From Planctomycetia bacterium (GTDB lineage: Bacteria > Planctomycetota > Planctomycetia > Pirellulales > UBA1268), in assembly GCA_009919445.1 (NCBI GenBank), contig RGBY01000079.1, positions 1 through 10,019 of the forward strand: a stretch of DNA of 10,019 nucleotides. The letters run 5' to 3'. Shown one piece after another: positions 1 through 7,340 of the stretch (its first letter is position 1; every line of letters starts with the position of its first letter). The notes beneath the pieces are model-generated. The model was not told the DNA's origin. It saw only the letters and a list, made by a program, of their open reading frames with translations, and ran no database searches. The position numbers and the translations under genes are program-made.

Positions 1-1
1 T

Positions 2-2224
2 GCCGCAGGCTCAGCGGACACAAAGCCCGAGCAGGAACAGACCCCCGCTGAGCATGCTGCGGCGGCAGAAGAAACGGCTACGAGCCCCGCTGACCTCACC
101 AGCAATGCCCCCACGCCCAGCGAGACAGCAGCTCTGCTGGCAGAGGACTTACTGCTGGCGGACTCGCTGGCTGCCGGAGCCGCCACCGCCGAAGCAGCAA
201 AGACACTGACGACCTCAACACCGCCAGCCGCACCGGCCACCGGCGAGACAACGGCCGCAAATCTGAGTTCCAAGAATTTGGCCTCAGCGGTACCGGCTTC
301 AAAGCCTGATGCCACCGCACCCCCAGAGGCCATCGCGACGCCTGCAGCAGAGCAGCCTGCCCAAACTGCGGCAGCGGCAACAACCGTCAATGATGAAGCC
401 CCCCTCGCTGTCCCCACCGCACGATCGGCCACCAGCACCGAAACGGTTGCCGGTTCAACCCTGCCTGAGCCAGCTGCAACCATGGCTGCCCCAAAGACGC
501 CCCAGGCCCGGCCGGACGAACTGGTTGATGCTCTACCGACAACACCGAAACCGGCCGAGGCGGCACCGCTGAATCAACCACCCCAGCCACTGGCCGCTGA
601 CAGGCGGGCAGCGCCGCTCACAGCGGGTGTCAATCCGTTTGCCCCGCCCAGCCCCACAAAGACACCAGCGAACTCTTCTCTACAAAACACCGGTGTCGCC
701 ATGCCATTTGCGGCGGCCCCGGCCATTGGGAAGTCATCAACAGCCGAGCCAGCAAGCACGCCTCCAGCCCAGCTTACTCCTCCACAGGCCTTGCCGACAG
801 CTGGCACCACCGGTCAGGGGCGTCCCGGCGTGCCGCAACTGGAAGGCGTACAGACACCGCAGCTCACCATCGAAAAAAGTGGACCGCGTGATCTTCAGGT
901 GGGCAAGCCGGCTCGCTTTGAAGTAACCATCCGAAACGTGGGGGCCGCAACTGCCTATGACACCGTTCTCAGTGATGCCGTGCCCTTTGGCACAACCTTA
1001 ATGACGACCATCCCACCCGCCAGCCCCGCTGGTCCGCATGAACCCAGCGGAACATTGTCGTGGGCCATTGGAGAACTGAAGCCCGGCCAAGAGGCCCGGG
1101 TGGCCATGGAGGTCATGCCTCAGCAGGAGGGGGAAGTAGGGAGCGTCGCAAGCGTGCGTTTCCGGGCTGATGCCACTGTCCGGTCGCGGGTAACCAAGCC
1201 AGCACTGGCAATTGTTGCCGAACCGCTCACACCCACGCTGATCGGCAAGCCAATGACCGTTGCCCTGACGCTGACCAACCCCGGCACGGGAACCGCCACT
1301 GGCGTCGTGGTCGAGGGCCTGCTCCCTGAGGCAGTGTCTCATCCGGCAGGCCGTGAAGTTGAGTTTGACGTTGGACAGCTTGAGCCAGGCGAAGCAAAAC
1401 AAATCACCCTGGTGCTTCAGACGGTGACACCTGGGGTTCATGAGGTGATTCTGGGGGCCCGAGCCGATGGCGATGTTGAGGTCACCCAAAAACTACGAGC
1501 GGAAATTACCGCCCCGACATTGGAACTGGCAGCCGATATCCCCAGCCGCCGCTACCTCCAGCGGCCAGCCACCTGCACCATCCGGATGAGCAACACCGGC
1601 ACCGCACCAGCCCTGGCAGTTGAACTGGCGGCCCAGTTGCCAGCTGGCGTGAAGTTTGTCAGAGCGAACAACGCGGGCTACTACGACGAACGCACGCACC
1701 GCGTGCTTTGGAGCCTTGAAGAACTGCCCGCCGGAGAGGTCGGCGCGGTGGAACTGGTGGTGATGCCGACCACGCTTGGCCCACAGCCTCTGGTGGTCGC
1801 CACCCGCAATCCGGCAGGCCTGGCTGATCAGTTGTCGCACACTATTGAGGTTGAGGGGCTGGCCGCGTTGTCCTTTGAGGTGACCGACAGTGAAGATCCG
1901 ATTGAACTGGGCGGGATGACCGAATATGTGGTGCGGGTGGTCAACGAGGGCACCAAGGCGGCAACCAACGTGGCCCTGGTGGCCAAGTTGCTGGGTGACC
2001 TTGAGCCGGTCACTGCCCAGGGGCCGGTGCCATTCCAGGTAGAAAATCTGCAGGTGGCGTTTGACCCATTGGCATCACTGGCCCCAGCCGATGAGGCTGT
2101 TTTCCGCGTCCGCGTCCGCGGCCAGAAGCCGGGCAATCAACGCGTCCAGTTTTTGCTGCAAAGCGATGACCTGGAGACGCCACTGACCTCAGAAGAGTTG
2201 ACCCACGTTTACGCTGACCGCTAA
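2..2224 (+). CDS. DUF11/CARDB-like repeat protein, 5' end missing
   Basis: The frame is open from the left edge of the window, so the start and any signal peptide lie outside; the 740 visible residues are the C-terminal part. Residues 1 to about 285 are low complexity, very rich in Ala, Pro and Thr, with no recognisable fold. From residue about 287 come four tandem beta-sandwich-like units of 100-120 residues, starting near 287 (LTIEKSGPRDLQVGKPARF), 400, 505 and 617. Each carries the pattern of hydrophobic strand, then 'N-x-G-x-A-x-A-x-x-V', typical of DUF11/CARDB repeats (for example RNVGAATAYDTVLSD, TNPGTGTATGVVVEG, SNTGTAPALAVELAA, VNEGTKAATNVALVA). The protein ends TSEELTHVYADR, a tail I associate with planctomycete members of this family. 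Such proteins are usually exported and structural or adhesive; that role is inferred. An in-frame TTG at 278 could be taken as a start, but nothing supports it. The next gene is convergent, so this is the last gene of its transcript. Confidence 0.85.
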   Translation, partial: AAGSADTKPEQEQTPAEHAAAAEETATSPADLTSNAPTPSETAALLAEDLLLADSLAAGAATAEAAKTLTTSTPPAAPATGETTAANLSSKNLASAVPASKPDATAPPEAIATPAAEQPAQTAAAATTVNDEAPLAVPTARSATSTETVAGSTLPEPAATMAAPKTPQARPDELVDALPTTPKPAEAAPLNQPPQPLAADRRAAPLTAGVNPFAPPSPTKTPANSSLQNTGVAMPFAAAPAIGKSSTAEPASTPPAQLTPPQALPTAGTTGQGRPGVPQLEGVQTPQLTIEKSGPRDLQVGKPARFEVTIRNVGAATAYDTVLSDAVPFGTTLMTTIPPASPAGPHEPSGTLSWAIGELKPGQEARVAMEVMPQQEGEVGSVASVRFRADATVRSRVTKPALAIVAEPLTPTLIGKPMTVALTLTNPGTGTATGVVVEGLLPEAVSHPAGREVEFDVGQLEPGEAKQITLVLQTVTPGVHEVILGARADGDVEVTQKLRAEITAPTLELAADIPSRRYLQRPATCTIRMSNTGTAPALAVELAAQLPAGVKFVRANNAGYYDERTHRVLWSLEELPAGEVGAVELVVMPTTLGPQPLVVATRNPAGLADQLSHTIEVEGLAALSFEVTDSEDPIELGGMTEYVVRVVNEGTKAATNVALVAKLLGDLEPVTAQGPVPFQVENLQVAFDPLASLAPADEAVFRVRVRGQKPGNQRVQFLLQSDDLETPLTSEELTHVYADR

Positions 2225-2286
2225 AGCCATACAGTTGCCGTGCTACCGTTCCGCTCGCGGCTTCAATAGGATGCAGCCGTGGAAAA

Positions 2287-2306
2287 CCCCCGGTGGAAAC
2301 CGGGGG
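2287..2306 (-). terminator. Hairpin terminator after ribD, possibly bidirectional
   Basis: An 8-bp perfect stem (CCCCCGGT / ACCGGGGG) closes a 4-nt loop. Read on the minus strand it lies 15 nt past the ribD stop codon and is followed by TTTT (2286-2283), so it fits an intrinsic terminator for the SEC-C/ribD transcript. On the + strand it lies 62 nt past the stop of the DUF11 gene, has a GGAA (GNRA-type) loop but no T tract, so it would be weaker in that direction. The remaining intergenic sequence, 2225-2286, shows nothing else. Confidence 0.7.
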
Positions 2307-2321
2307 ATCTGAAACTACGAA

Positions 2322-3461
2322 TCACGTTCGTACGCGAGACTCGATTCGCCCGCGGAGAAAGAGGTCACCGCCGGGCTGCTCGATGGAAACCACTCTTAGC
2401 CCCGGCAACGTGGCGAACAGACCCGCCCGTGATGACTGGGAACCAACCGCCTGTGGGGCAATGAAGGCCCAAGCTTCGTCGACGAGACCCGCCTGAAAAA
2501 ATGCCTGCAGGACTGCCCCGCCCCCTTCAACCATGAGGTTGGTCACCTGCCGGCGGCCCAGTTCGCGACAGAAGGCTGCCAGCATCGGCCCCGATTCAGC
2601 CTGCTCGCTCTGCCAGACATCACAGCCGGCCTGCTGAAGCGCAGCCACCCGCGCGGCCGCCGCTGCCGGACCAACCGCCACCACAAGAGGCTGCTCGCCT
2701 GCCGTCTGCACCAGCCGCGACCCAAGCGGCAGACGTGCCTTTCGATCGAGAACCACGCGAAGCAACCGACGCGGCCCCGGTGGGCGGGCGGTGAGCAGTG
2801 GATCATCCGCCAAGGCGGTCTCAATGCCGACCACAATCGCATCGACCCGCCGCCGCAGGTCATGAACAATCGCCCGAGACGCGGCCGAAGAAATCCAACC
2901 GCGACTCCCTGCTGGCCCAGTTCCACTGACTCCATCAGGCAGCACCATCTGCCCGGCCCGAGTCATCGCCCATTTGGCAATCACCCACGGCCGGGCCTTC
3001 TCGATTAAGGTCCGAAAGGGTGCGGTGAGTTCGATTGCTTCCGCTTCAAGCAGACCAACATCAACCTGAACGCCAGCCTGCCGCAGGGCCGTCAGCCCAC
3101 CACCACCAACGGCAGGGAACGGATCGGCTGTCGCCATCACCACCCGATTGATACCGGCAGCCAGAGTCGCCTCGGTGCATGGTGGTGTCTTCCCGTGATG
3201 ACAACACGGCTCGAGTGTGACATAGAGCGTTGCCCCACGGGCCGCCGCCCCGGCAGCTGACAAGGCATTGACTTCGGCATGGGCTTCGCCAAATCGCTGA
3301 TGCCAGCCCTCGCCCAAAATTTTTCCGGCCGCATCGGCCACCACTGCCCCCACCATCGGATTGGGCTCAACCAGGCCCTCACCCCGTCGCGCGAGAAAAA
3401 CTGCCCGCCGCATGAGGGCAGTCTCGGTCTCGGAAAACGGTGGCTGGAAGTCGGTGGTCAT
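2322..3461 (-). CDS. ribD: Bifunctional riboflavin biosynthesis deaminase/reductase RibD
   Basis: This enzyme catalyses two consecutive cytoplasmic steps of riboflavin synthesis: deamination of the 2,5-diamino-6-ribosylaminopyrimidinone phosphate and reduction of the ribosyl side chain with NADPH. The 379-residue length is normal. The N-terminal CDA-type deaminase domain (about 14-150) has PNPMVGAVV, the HAE motif (zinc ligand H61, catalytic E63) and PCCHHGKTPPC supplying C86 and C95. The reductase domain (about 157-375) has WISS, the conserved ALADDPLLTAR (216-226) and VEGGG (311-315). The family's usual 'SLDGK' stretch near the start of the reductase domain reads TRAGQ (167-171). I chose ATG at 3461 because it leaves the family's usual short N-terminal lead before the MRRA helix; a GGA lies 6 nt upstream. 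An earlier in-frame ATG at 3488 is possible. The first 83 bp overlap the end of the upstream SEC-C gene in another frame, suggesting cotranscription and translational coupling. Confidence 0.93.
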   Translation of the reverse strand: MTTDFQPPFSETETALMRRAVFLARRGEGLVEPNPMVGAVVADAAGKILGEGWHQRFGEAHAEVNALSAAGAAARGATLYVTLEPCCHHGKTPPCTEATLAAGINRVVMATADPFPAVGGGGLTALRQAGVQVDVGLLEAEAIELTAPFRTLIEKARPWVIAKWAMTRAGQMVLPDGVSGTGPAGSRGWISSAASRAIVHDLRRRVDAIVVGIETALADDPLLTARPPGPRRLLRVVLDRKARLPLGSRLVQTAGEQPLVVAVGPAAAAARVAALQQAGCDVWQSEQAESGPMLAAFCRELGRRQVTNLMVEGGGAVLQAFFQAGLVDEAWAFIAPQAVGSQSSRAGLFATLPGLRVVSIEQPGGDLFLRGRIESRVRT

Positions 3462-5451
3462 GGTGTCCAACCCGCGGGTTCTGACCATGATGGCGACGAA
3501 TGTGCTCAAGCACCCGGGTAAACTCTGCCTGATCGCCCCGCTGAAGGTGAATCCGCAACTCACCCACGTCCAGCATGCCCTCATCGGCCTTCACGGCCGA
3601 GGCCAGCGCCCGGATCTTCTTGAGAATTTCAAGCCGTTGCACGGTCGATCGGGCGCGGGTTTCCAGCACACCGTAGGCCTGCCATCGATCAGCATCGGTG
3701 ATGCCCTCGCGGGTCAGTAACGCCTCGGCCACCCGCTGGGCAGTCAGCCCATAGCCCAGTTCAGCCGCCGTCACGAGCAGGCCCCGCAGATGATCATCCT
3801 CAACCTTGGCCAGATCGAGTCGGAGCCATCGCTGTGGCGGCACCTCACCAAGCGGAGTAGCCGACTCAATCGGGGTCGGCGCCGGCAGGCCGACCGCCTC
3901 CCGCAGTGCCGGCCAGATGTCACGGCCAACCGGAATCTGCTCGGTGGCCTCAGCCTCGTTGACGATTGCCTCAACCCGCCAGCAGGCTACACCACCAGCC
4001 GCCACTGCCTCACGAGGCGTCTTACCGAGGAGTTCGGGAAGTGCCATATCGGGCCATGCTGCACTGAACCGCCGGGCTACATACCCCTGCTGCTGGGCCA
4101 CCAACGTGTCGATGGCCGCGTCCTCACCAGCAGCCGGCGGGGCTGGCGGGGTTGCCGGCGGCACCATCCGATACTGGCTACTGGCCAGATAGGTCATGGG
4201 AGCAGCAGACGGCATGCCAGTCGGCTGATCGACCTTTTCAAACGTGCAGACGAGTGGGCCTTCGGCCAGCGGCTTGGCCTCTTTCAGATCGGGTGCAAAG
4301 CCCTGCAGTGTCGCCTCGGCATCACGGTCAGTCTGCTTGCCGTAGACAAGCACGTTGCCCAAAAGCCGCTGCCCCTCTTCAGCGGCCTCCGCACCCGCGG
4401 GCAGGTCATAAATTCGCCAGCTCGACCGGGGCGGCACTGCCCCGCGAGAGACCCACCGTGAACGATCGACCGGTGAGGCCTCAAAATGGTCATCCTTGCG
4501 GAGGGCGTCCTCAAGCAGATCAATATCACCATCAAGCTTGCCACGCAGCAGTTCATACCGAACAACCGGCGACCGCTCAGGGTTGGCTTGGCTCTCCAAG
4601 GCAACCGCTCGCCCGGTTGCTTCGACCGCTTCATCATGAGCGGAGGCCGCGCCAGCGCTGGCTTGCAGGTCGGCCACCTTCAGCCAGGCCTCTGCTGCCT
4701 CCAAGGGCCGGGCCAGTCGCTCACAGAGCAGGGCGATGTTGGTAAACAGCTCTGGCCTATCGCCCGCTACCCCCTTGAGGCTGTTGAAGGTTTTCAAGGC
4801 CTTTGCCAGCCGCCACTCAGCCGCATGCTTGGTCGCAGTTTCAAATTCAAACCGCCATGGCGAGTCTTCTGATGTCGTCGCCAGCGGCACCCTGATCCGC
4901 AGGGCGGGTGGCAGCCCGGCAGAAAGCAGCGTCTCAGCCAGGATGCTCCGTTCCTCATCAGACCCCAGCGATTTTTCGGTTAGCCATTCGATGGTCGACT
5001 CAGCCAGACCGAACTGGCCGACCTGCGCCGCCACCTGGACAAGCGTCATCGCAATTCGGACGAGATCATCCGGCACATCGGCGGCTGCCGCCTCGCGGGC
5101 TCGATCAAAAAGACTGGCCGCTTCCTGCATGTTGTCAACCAGTGCGGCTGAGACCGAAGCATGGCCCAGTGCCAGGGGGTTATCGGGGTAGGCTTCCAAG
5201 AATGCCCGGCTGGTCACGGCGGCATCGTTGAACTTTTTGGCCGCCAGCTCGAGTTTGGTCCGCGTGGCCAGCAGGCAGGCCTTGCCCGGATGCTTTTCCG
5301 AAAGCCGGACGACCTGCTCAAGTGCTGCCTCAATCTGCTCGCCTTCAACCAGCCGGTCGAGTTGTTCGAGGTCACCGAGCAGTTCATGGCAACAAAACTT
5401 GATCTTCTTGCCAGTTCCGCCGGGGCAGAGTGAGTAGGGATCGAGCGGCAT
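3379..5451 (-). CDS. SEC-C-like, helical-repeat protein of unknown function
   Basis: The 690-residue protein opens with a SEC-C-like zinc motif at residues 9-21, CPGGTGKKIKFCC. The canonical form is C-x-C-x8-C-C/H; here the second cysteine is Gly11. Residues about 25-300 are alpha-helical and read like degenerate TPR hairpins (Ala/Leu/Glu-rich, such as AEAWLKVADLQ). A Pro/Ala linker follows near 430-446 (VPPATPPAPPAAGEDAA), then a second, mostly helical half with no family I can name. No signal peptide or membrane segment is seen, so it is probably cytoplasmic. The start is well supported by AGGAG (complement of 5458-5462) 6 nt upstream of the ATG. I recall similar proteins in other planctomycetes, but not a function. 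The last 27 codons run inside the ribD coding region in a different frame and end in His/Arg-rich sequence unlike the rest, so the C-terminus may be secondarily altered. The two genes probably form one operon. Confidence 0.82.
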   Translation of the reverse strand: MPLDPYSLCPGGTGKKIKFCCHELLGDLEQLDRLVEGEQIEAALEQVVRLSEKHPGKACLLATRTKLELAAKKFNDAAVTSRAFLEAYPDNPLALGHASVSAALVDNMQEAASLFDRAREAAAADVPDDLVRIAMTLVQVAAQVGQFGLAESTIEWLTEKSLGSDEERSILAETLLSAGLPPALRIRVPLATTSEDSPWRFEFETATKHAAEWRLAKALKTFNSLKGVAGDRPELFTNIALLCERLARPLEAAEAWLKVADLQASAGAASAHDEAVEATGRAVALESQANPERSPVVRYELLRGKLDGDIDLLEDALRKDDHFEASPVDRSRWVSRGAVPPRSSWRIYDLPAGAEAAEEGQRLLGNVLVYGKQTDRDAEATLQGFAPDLKEAKPLAEGPLVCTFEKVDQPTGMPSAAPMTYLASSQYRMVPPATPPAPPAAGEDAAIDTLVAQQQGYVARRFSAAWPDMALPELLGKTPREAVAAGGVACWRVEAIVNEAEATEQIPVGRDIWPALREAVGLPAPTPIESATPLGEVPPQRWLRLDLAKVEDDHLRGLLVTAAELGYGLTAQRVAEALLTREGITDADRWQAYGVLETRARSTVQRLEILKKIRALASAVKADEGMLDVGELRIHLQRGDQAEFTRVLEHIRRHHGQNPRVGHHDHRLPATVFRDRDCPHAAGSFSRATG

Positions 5452-5703
5452 AGCATTCTCCTGGACCGCCTCAACAGGGGCGGGGCAACGTCACGGGTAA
5501 AACACGCAGGCTACTTACCTTACCAGACGTCTTTGCCCGTCGGAATCGGCTGCCACTCCCCACCGTCCCGGCCCTGGTCCAGGCTGGGTTGGTTGAATGC
5601 AGGGGCTGACCGGGCGATACTGAGAACGAGGCGTGCTGGCAGGCGGCGGCGGCACGCGCCCGTATGCCCTTGCGTTTCCCTCCCTCCATCAAGACGGCCT
5701 GCC
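5452..5703. other. Divergent intergenic region without a recognised promoter
   Basis: These 252 bp separate the minus-strand SEC-C/ribD pair from the + strand sigma-54 activator and must hold promoters for both directions. I find no convincing -35/-10 pair and no -24/-12 element on either strand. Apart from the Shine-Dalgarno next to the SEC-C start, nothing can be assigned. An in-frame TTG at 5533 would extend the activator into this region, but the extra residues are Arg/Pro-rich and resemble no domain. Confidence 0.5.
5458..5462 (-). promoter_or_regulatory. Ribosome binding site of the SEC-C-like gene
   Basis: On the minus strand AGGAG stands 6 nt before the ATG at 5451. It is one of the three clear Shine-Dalgarno sites in the window, with those of glnB and gltD, and it fixes this start. 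Confidence 0.75.
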
Positions 5704-7101
5704 GTGCGCCAGCCACGCATCGTGATTGTCGATCCGGCCGGTGCCACAGGCCTTGCCTACGGCCGGATCGTTGCCCGTCTGCAGCCGCTTGAGGTCCAGC
5801 ATGCCTCCTCGGTGCCTGCTGGCATTTCCCTGGTCACCGCTGACAGCTTTGATATCGCCGTCCTCGTGGCCCGCGACGGCATCCCGGCACTCGAGATGCT
5901 CACCCCGTTGGTGGCTGCCGATCCTGATCTTCCGGTAGTTGTTGTCGACGCAGCCCCCAGCGCCGAACAGACTCGGAGCTGCCTGCGGCAGGGGGCCGCC
6001 GATTACCTGCCGCTGGAGGCAGCTGATCGTGAACTGGAAGGTGCCCTCGAACATGCCCTGACCGCCTCGCGCCGCCGCTCCAGCGAACAGGCACTCCGCC
6101 GGGCTGTCGAACGGCCCTACTCGTTCGAAGACTTTCTCGGTGAGAGCCCGCCCATGCGGCAGGTTTATGCACTGATCGAACGGGTCGCCAGCAGTGGAGT
6201 TGATGTCCTCATCACTGGCGAAACCGGCACCGGCAAGGAACTGGTAGCCCGGGCTGTCCACCGCCGGAGTCGGCGGGCCGACGGCCCCTTCGTACCAATT
6301 GACTGCGGGGCCATCCCCGACGCCCTTCTCGAAAGTGAGCTCTTTGGCCACGAACGCGGCGCATTCACCGGAGCCGATGCCCGCCGGATCGGCCTGATTG
6401 AAGTCGCCGATGGCGGCACGCTGTTCCTCGATGAGGTCGCCGAGTTACCAGCCGCCTTGCAGGCCAAGTTGCTGCGTGTGCTGCAAGAGCGGCGTGTCCG
6501 CCGCGTCGGAGCCCGCAAGGAGACTCCTGTCGATGTGCGGGTAGTTGCCGCCACCTCCCGGGCGATTGACGCCATGGTCGAACAGGGCACATTCCGACGC
6601 GATCTCTACTATCGCATCAATGTGGTTCGGATCAGCCTGCCGCCCCTCCGTGAACGAGGGGATGACATCGGCCTCTTGGCCGAACTGTTCGCCAGCCGGG
6701 CTGGCCGGGAAATGGGCCGTACCGCCGGCCGGCTTTCAACCGATGCCTACCAGGTACTCAGACACTACCACTGGCCGGGAAATGTCAGAGAACTGCAGAA
6801 TGTCGTCCGTCGGGCAATGGCCCTTGCCCCCGGTGATGTGGCCGGTGTTGACGACCTGCCTGACGAAATCGTGGCTGCTGCCGGCGGCCAGGCCGATTCC
6901 ATTGCCGAGACAGGCGACGGCTTTTTTGCCAAGCGTGCCGCCCACGTTGCCCGTTTCGAACGGCAGTATCTGGTCGATCTGCTCAACCAACTCAAGGGGG
7001 ATGTCTCGGCGGCAGCCAAACTGGCTCAGGTTCCCCGGGGCACGCTCTATCGGTTGCTCAAGGCCCACGGCCTCGACCCAGCCCAATTTCGAGCCGAGTG
7101 A
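5704..7101 (+). CDS. Sigma-54 enhancer-binding protein with degenerate receiver domain
   Basis: This 465-residue protein has the NtrC-family layout: receiver-like domain, AAA+ domain, Fis-type DNA-binding helix-turn-helix. The AAA+ domain (about 135-370) is intact, with Walker A GETGTGKE (172-179), the sigma-54 contact loop GAFTGA (219-224), Walker B GGTLFLDE (237-244) and FRRDLYYRI in the arginine-finger region. It should therefore hydrolyse ATP and open sigma-54 promoters. The C-terminus (about 415-462) ends in a Fis-like HTH with RGTLYRLLKAHGLDP. The N-terminal domain aligns with NtrC's receiver but lacks the phosphorylation residues: the aspartate at the end of strand 3 is Val (FDIAVLV), the strand-4 Thr is Asp (VVVVDA) and the strand-5 Lys is Leu (DYLPLEA). 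Control by a histidine kinase is therefore unlikely. GTG at 5704 is chosen because it directly precedes strand 1 (RQPRIVIVDP); no Shine-Dalgarno is visible. No partner kinase is adjacent. The following gene is glnB, preceded by a sigma-54 promoter, so nitrogen control is the likely role. Confidence 0.9.
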   Translation: MRQPRIVIVDPAGATGLAYGRIVARLQPLEVQHASSVPAGISLVTADSFDIAVLVARDGIPALEMLTPLVAADPDLPVVVVDAAPSAEQTRSCLRQGAADYLPLEAADRELEGALEHALTASRRRSSEQALRRAVERPYSFEDFLGESPPMRQVYALIERVASSGVDVLITGETGTGKELVARAVHRRSRRADGPFVPIDCGAIPDALLESELFGHERGAFTGADARRIGLIEVADGGTLFLDEVAELPAALQAKLLRVLQERRVRRVGARKETPVDVRVVAATSRAIDAMVEQGTFRRDLYYRINVVRISLPPLRERGDDIGLLAELFASRAGREMGRTAGRLSTDAYQVLRHYHWPGNVRELQNVVRRAMALAPGDVAGVDDLPDEIVAAAGGQADSIAETGDGFFAKRAAHVARFERQYLVDLLNQLKGDVSAAAKLAQVPRGTLYRLLKAHGLDPAQFRAE

Positions 7102-7125
7102 TACGACAAACCCCTCCCGCAGCAG

Positions 7126-7258
7126 CGCTCACGCGGCGCGACAGCCGCGCCTCAGCGATGTGACACTGCCTTTTTCTGTCGATTTTCCGAGGAGACCGCC
7201 CTTTCGGCTGCCAGATGGCCAGCAGGACTGCCACCAGATGTGTCACAGCGGTGCGACA
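7126..7258 (+). promoter_or_regulatory. Candidate upstream activator sites (CGRYGYGACA cluster)
   Basis: Three decamers fit CGRYGYGACA: CGGCGCGACA (7134-7143), CGATGTGACA (7156-7165) and CGGTGCGACA (7249-7258). The third is the right half of an 18-bp near-palindrome, TGTCACAGCGGTGCGACA (7241-7258, 7 of 9 pairs matching). The 18-mer ending at the second copy matches it at 13 of 18 positions, and the one ending at the first copy at 11 of 18. The copies are offset by 22 and 93 bp, close to whole turns of the helix, and lie roughly 95-210 bp before the predicted sigma-54 start site. That is the normal range for enhancer sites of NtrC-family activators. Which protein binds is inferred; the gene just upstream encodes such an activator. 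Confidence 0.5.
7157..7249 (+). repeat. Two near-identical 13-mers 80 bp apart
   Basis: GATGTGACACTGC (7157-7169) and GATGTGTCACAGC (7237-7249) match at 11 of 13 positions. The cores TGTGACAC (7159-7166) and GTGTCACA (7240-7247) are exact inverted copies of each other. This pairing overlaps the CGRYGYGACA sites and is an alternative reading of the same regulatory region. Confidence 0.5.
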
Positions 7259-7319
7259 GGCCTGCCGGTGCTGCCCCCAGATAGGCCTTAAAAAGCGAGG
7301 GGAAATTTTTTTCACGCCA

Positions 7320-7335
7320 TGGCACACAAGATGCA
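7320..7335 (+). promoter_or_regulatory. Sigma-54 (-24/-12) promoter of glnB
   Basis: TGGCACACAAGATGCA matches the sigma-54 consensus TGGCACG-N4-TTGC with the required spacing: GG at 7321-7322 and GC at 7333-7334 are 10 bp apart, with TGGCAC exact and ATGC for TTGC. Transcription would begin near 7346, giving a leader of about 123 nt before the glnB ATG. An A/T tract (AAATTTTTTT) lies immediately upstream. Sigma-54 promoters need an enhancer-binding protein; candidate sites lie upstream of this element. No competing sigma-70 promoter is obvious. Confidence 0.8.
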
Positions 7336-7340
7336 ACACT

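Noticed and set aside
998..1489. 163-codon minus-strand ORF antisense to the DUF11 repeats
   Set aside because: The + strand frame contains the repeated domain pattern; this one shows no domain.
2279..2496. Two short + strand ORFs after the DUF11 gene
   Set aside because: They span the terminator hairpin and the 3' end of ribD on the opposite strand, and have no Shine-Dalgarno or family resemblance.
3790..4461. 223-codon + strand ORF antisense to the SEC-C-like gene
   Set aside because: Composition is Arg/Pro/His-rich without domain pattern, and the opposite frame has a strong Shine-Dalgarno and a family motif.
5533..5703. N-terminal extension of the sigma-54 activator from TTG
   Set aside because: The extra 57 residues are Arg/Pro-rich and precede the first receiver strand by too far; GTG at 5704 fits the domain boundary.
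5689..6351. 220-codon minus-strand ORF antisense to the sigma-54 activator
   Set aside because: It overlaps the receiver-like and AAA+ coding sequence, which is clearly real.
7126..7157. GC-rich inverted repeat after the activator stop, as an intrinsic terminator
   Set aside because: The core stem is only 6 bp (GGCGCG/CGCGCC) and the nearest T run (7171-7175) is about 20 nt away; it also coincides with the repeated CGRYGYGACA motif, so a regulatory reading is preferred.
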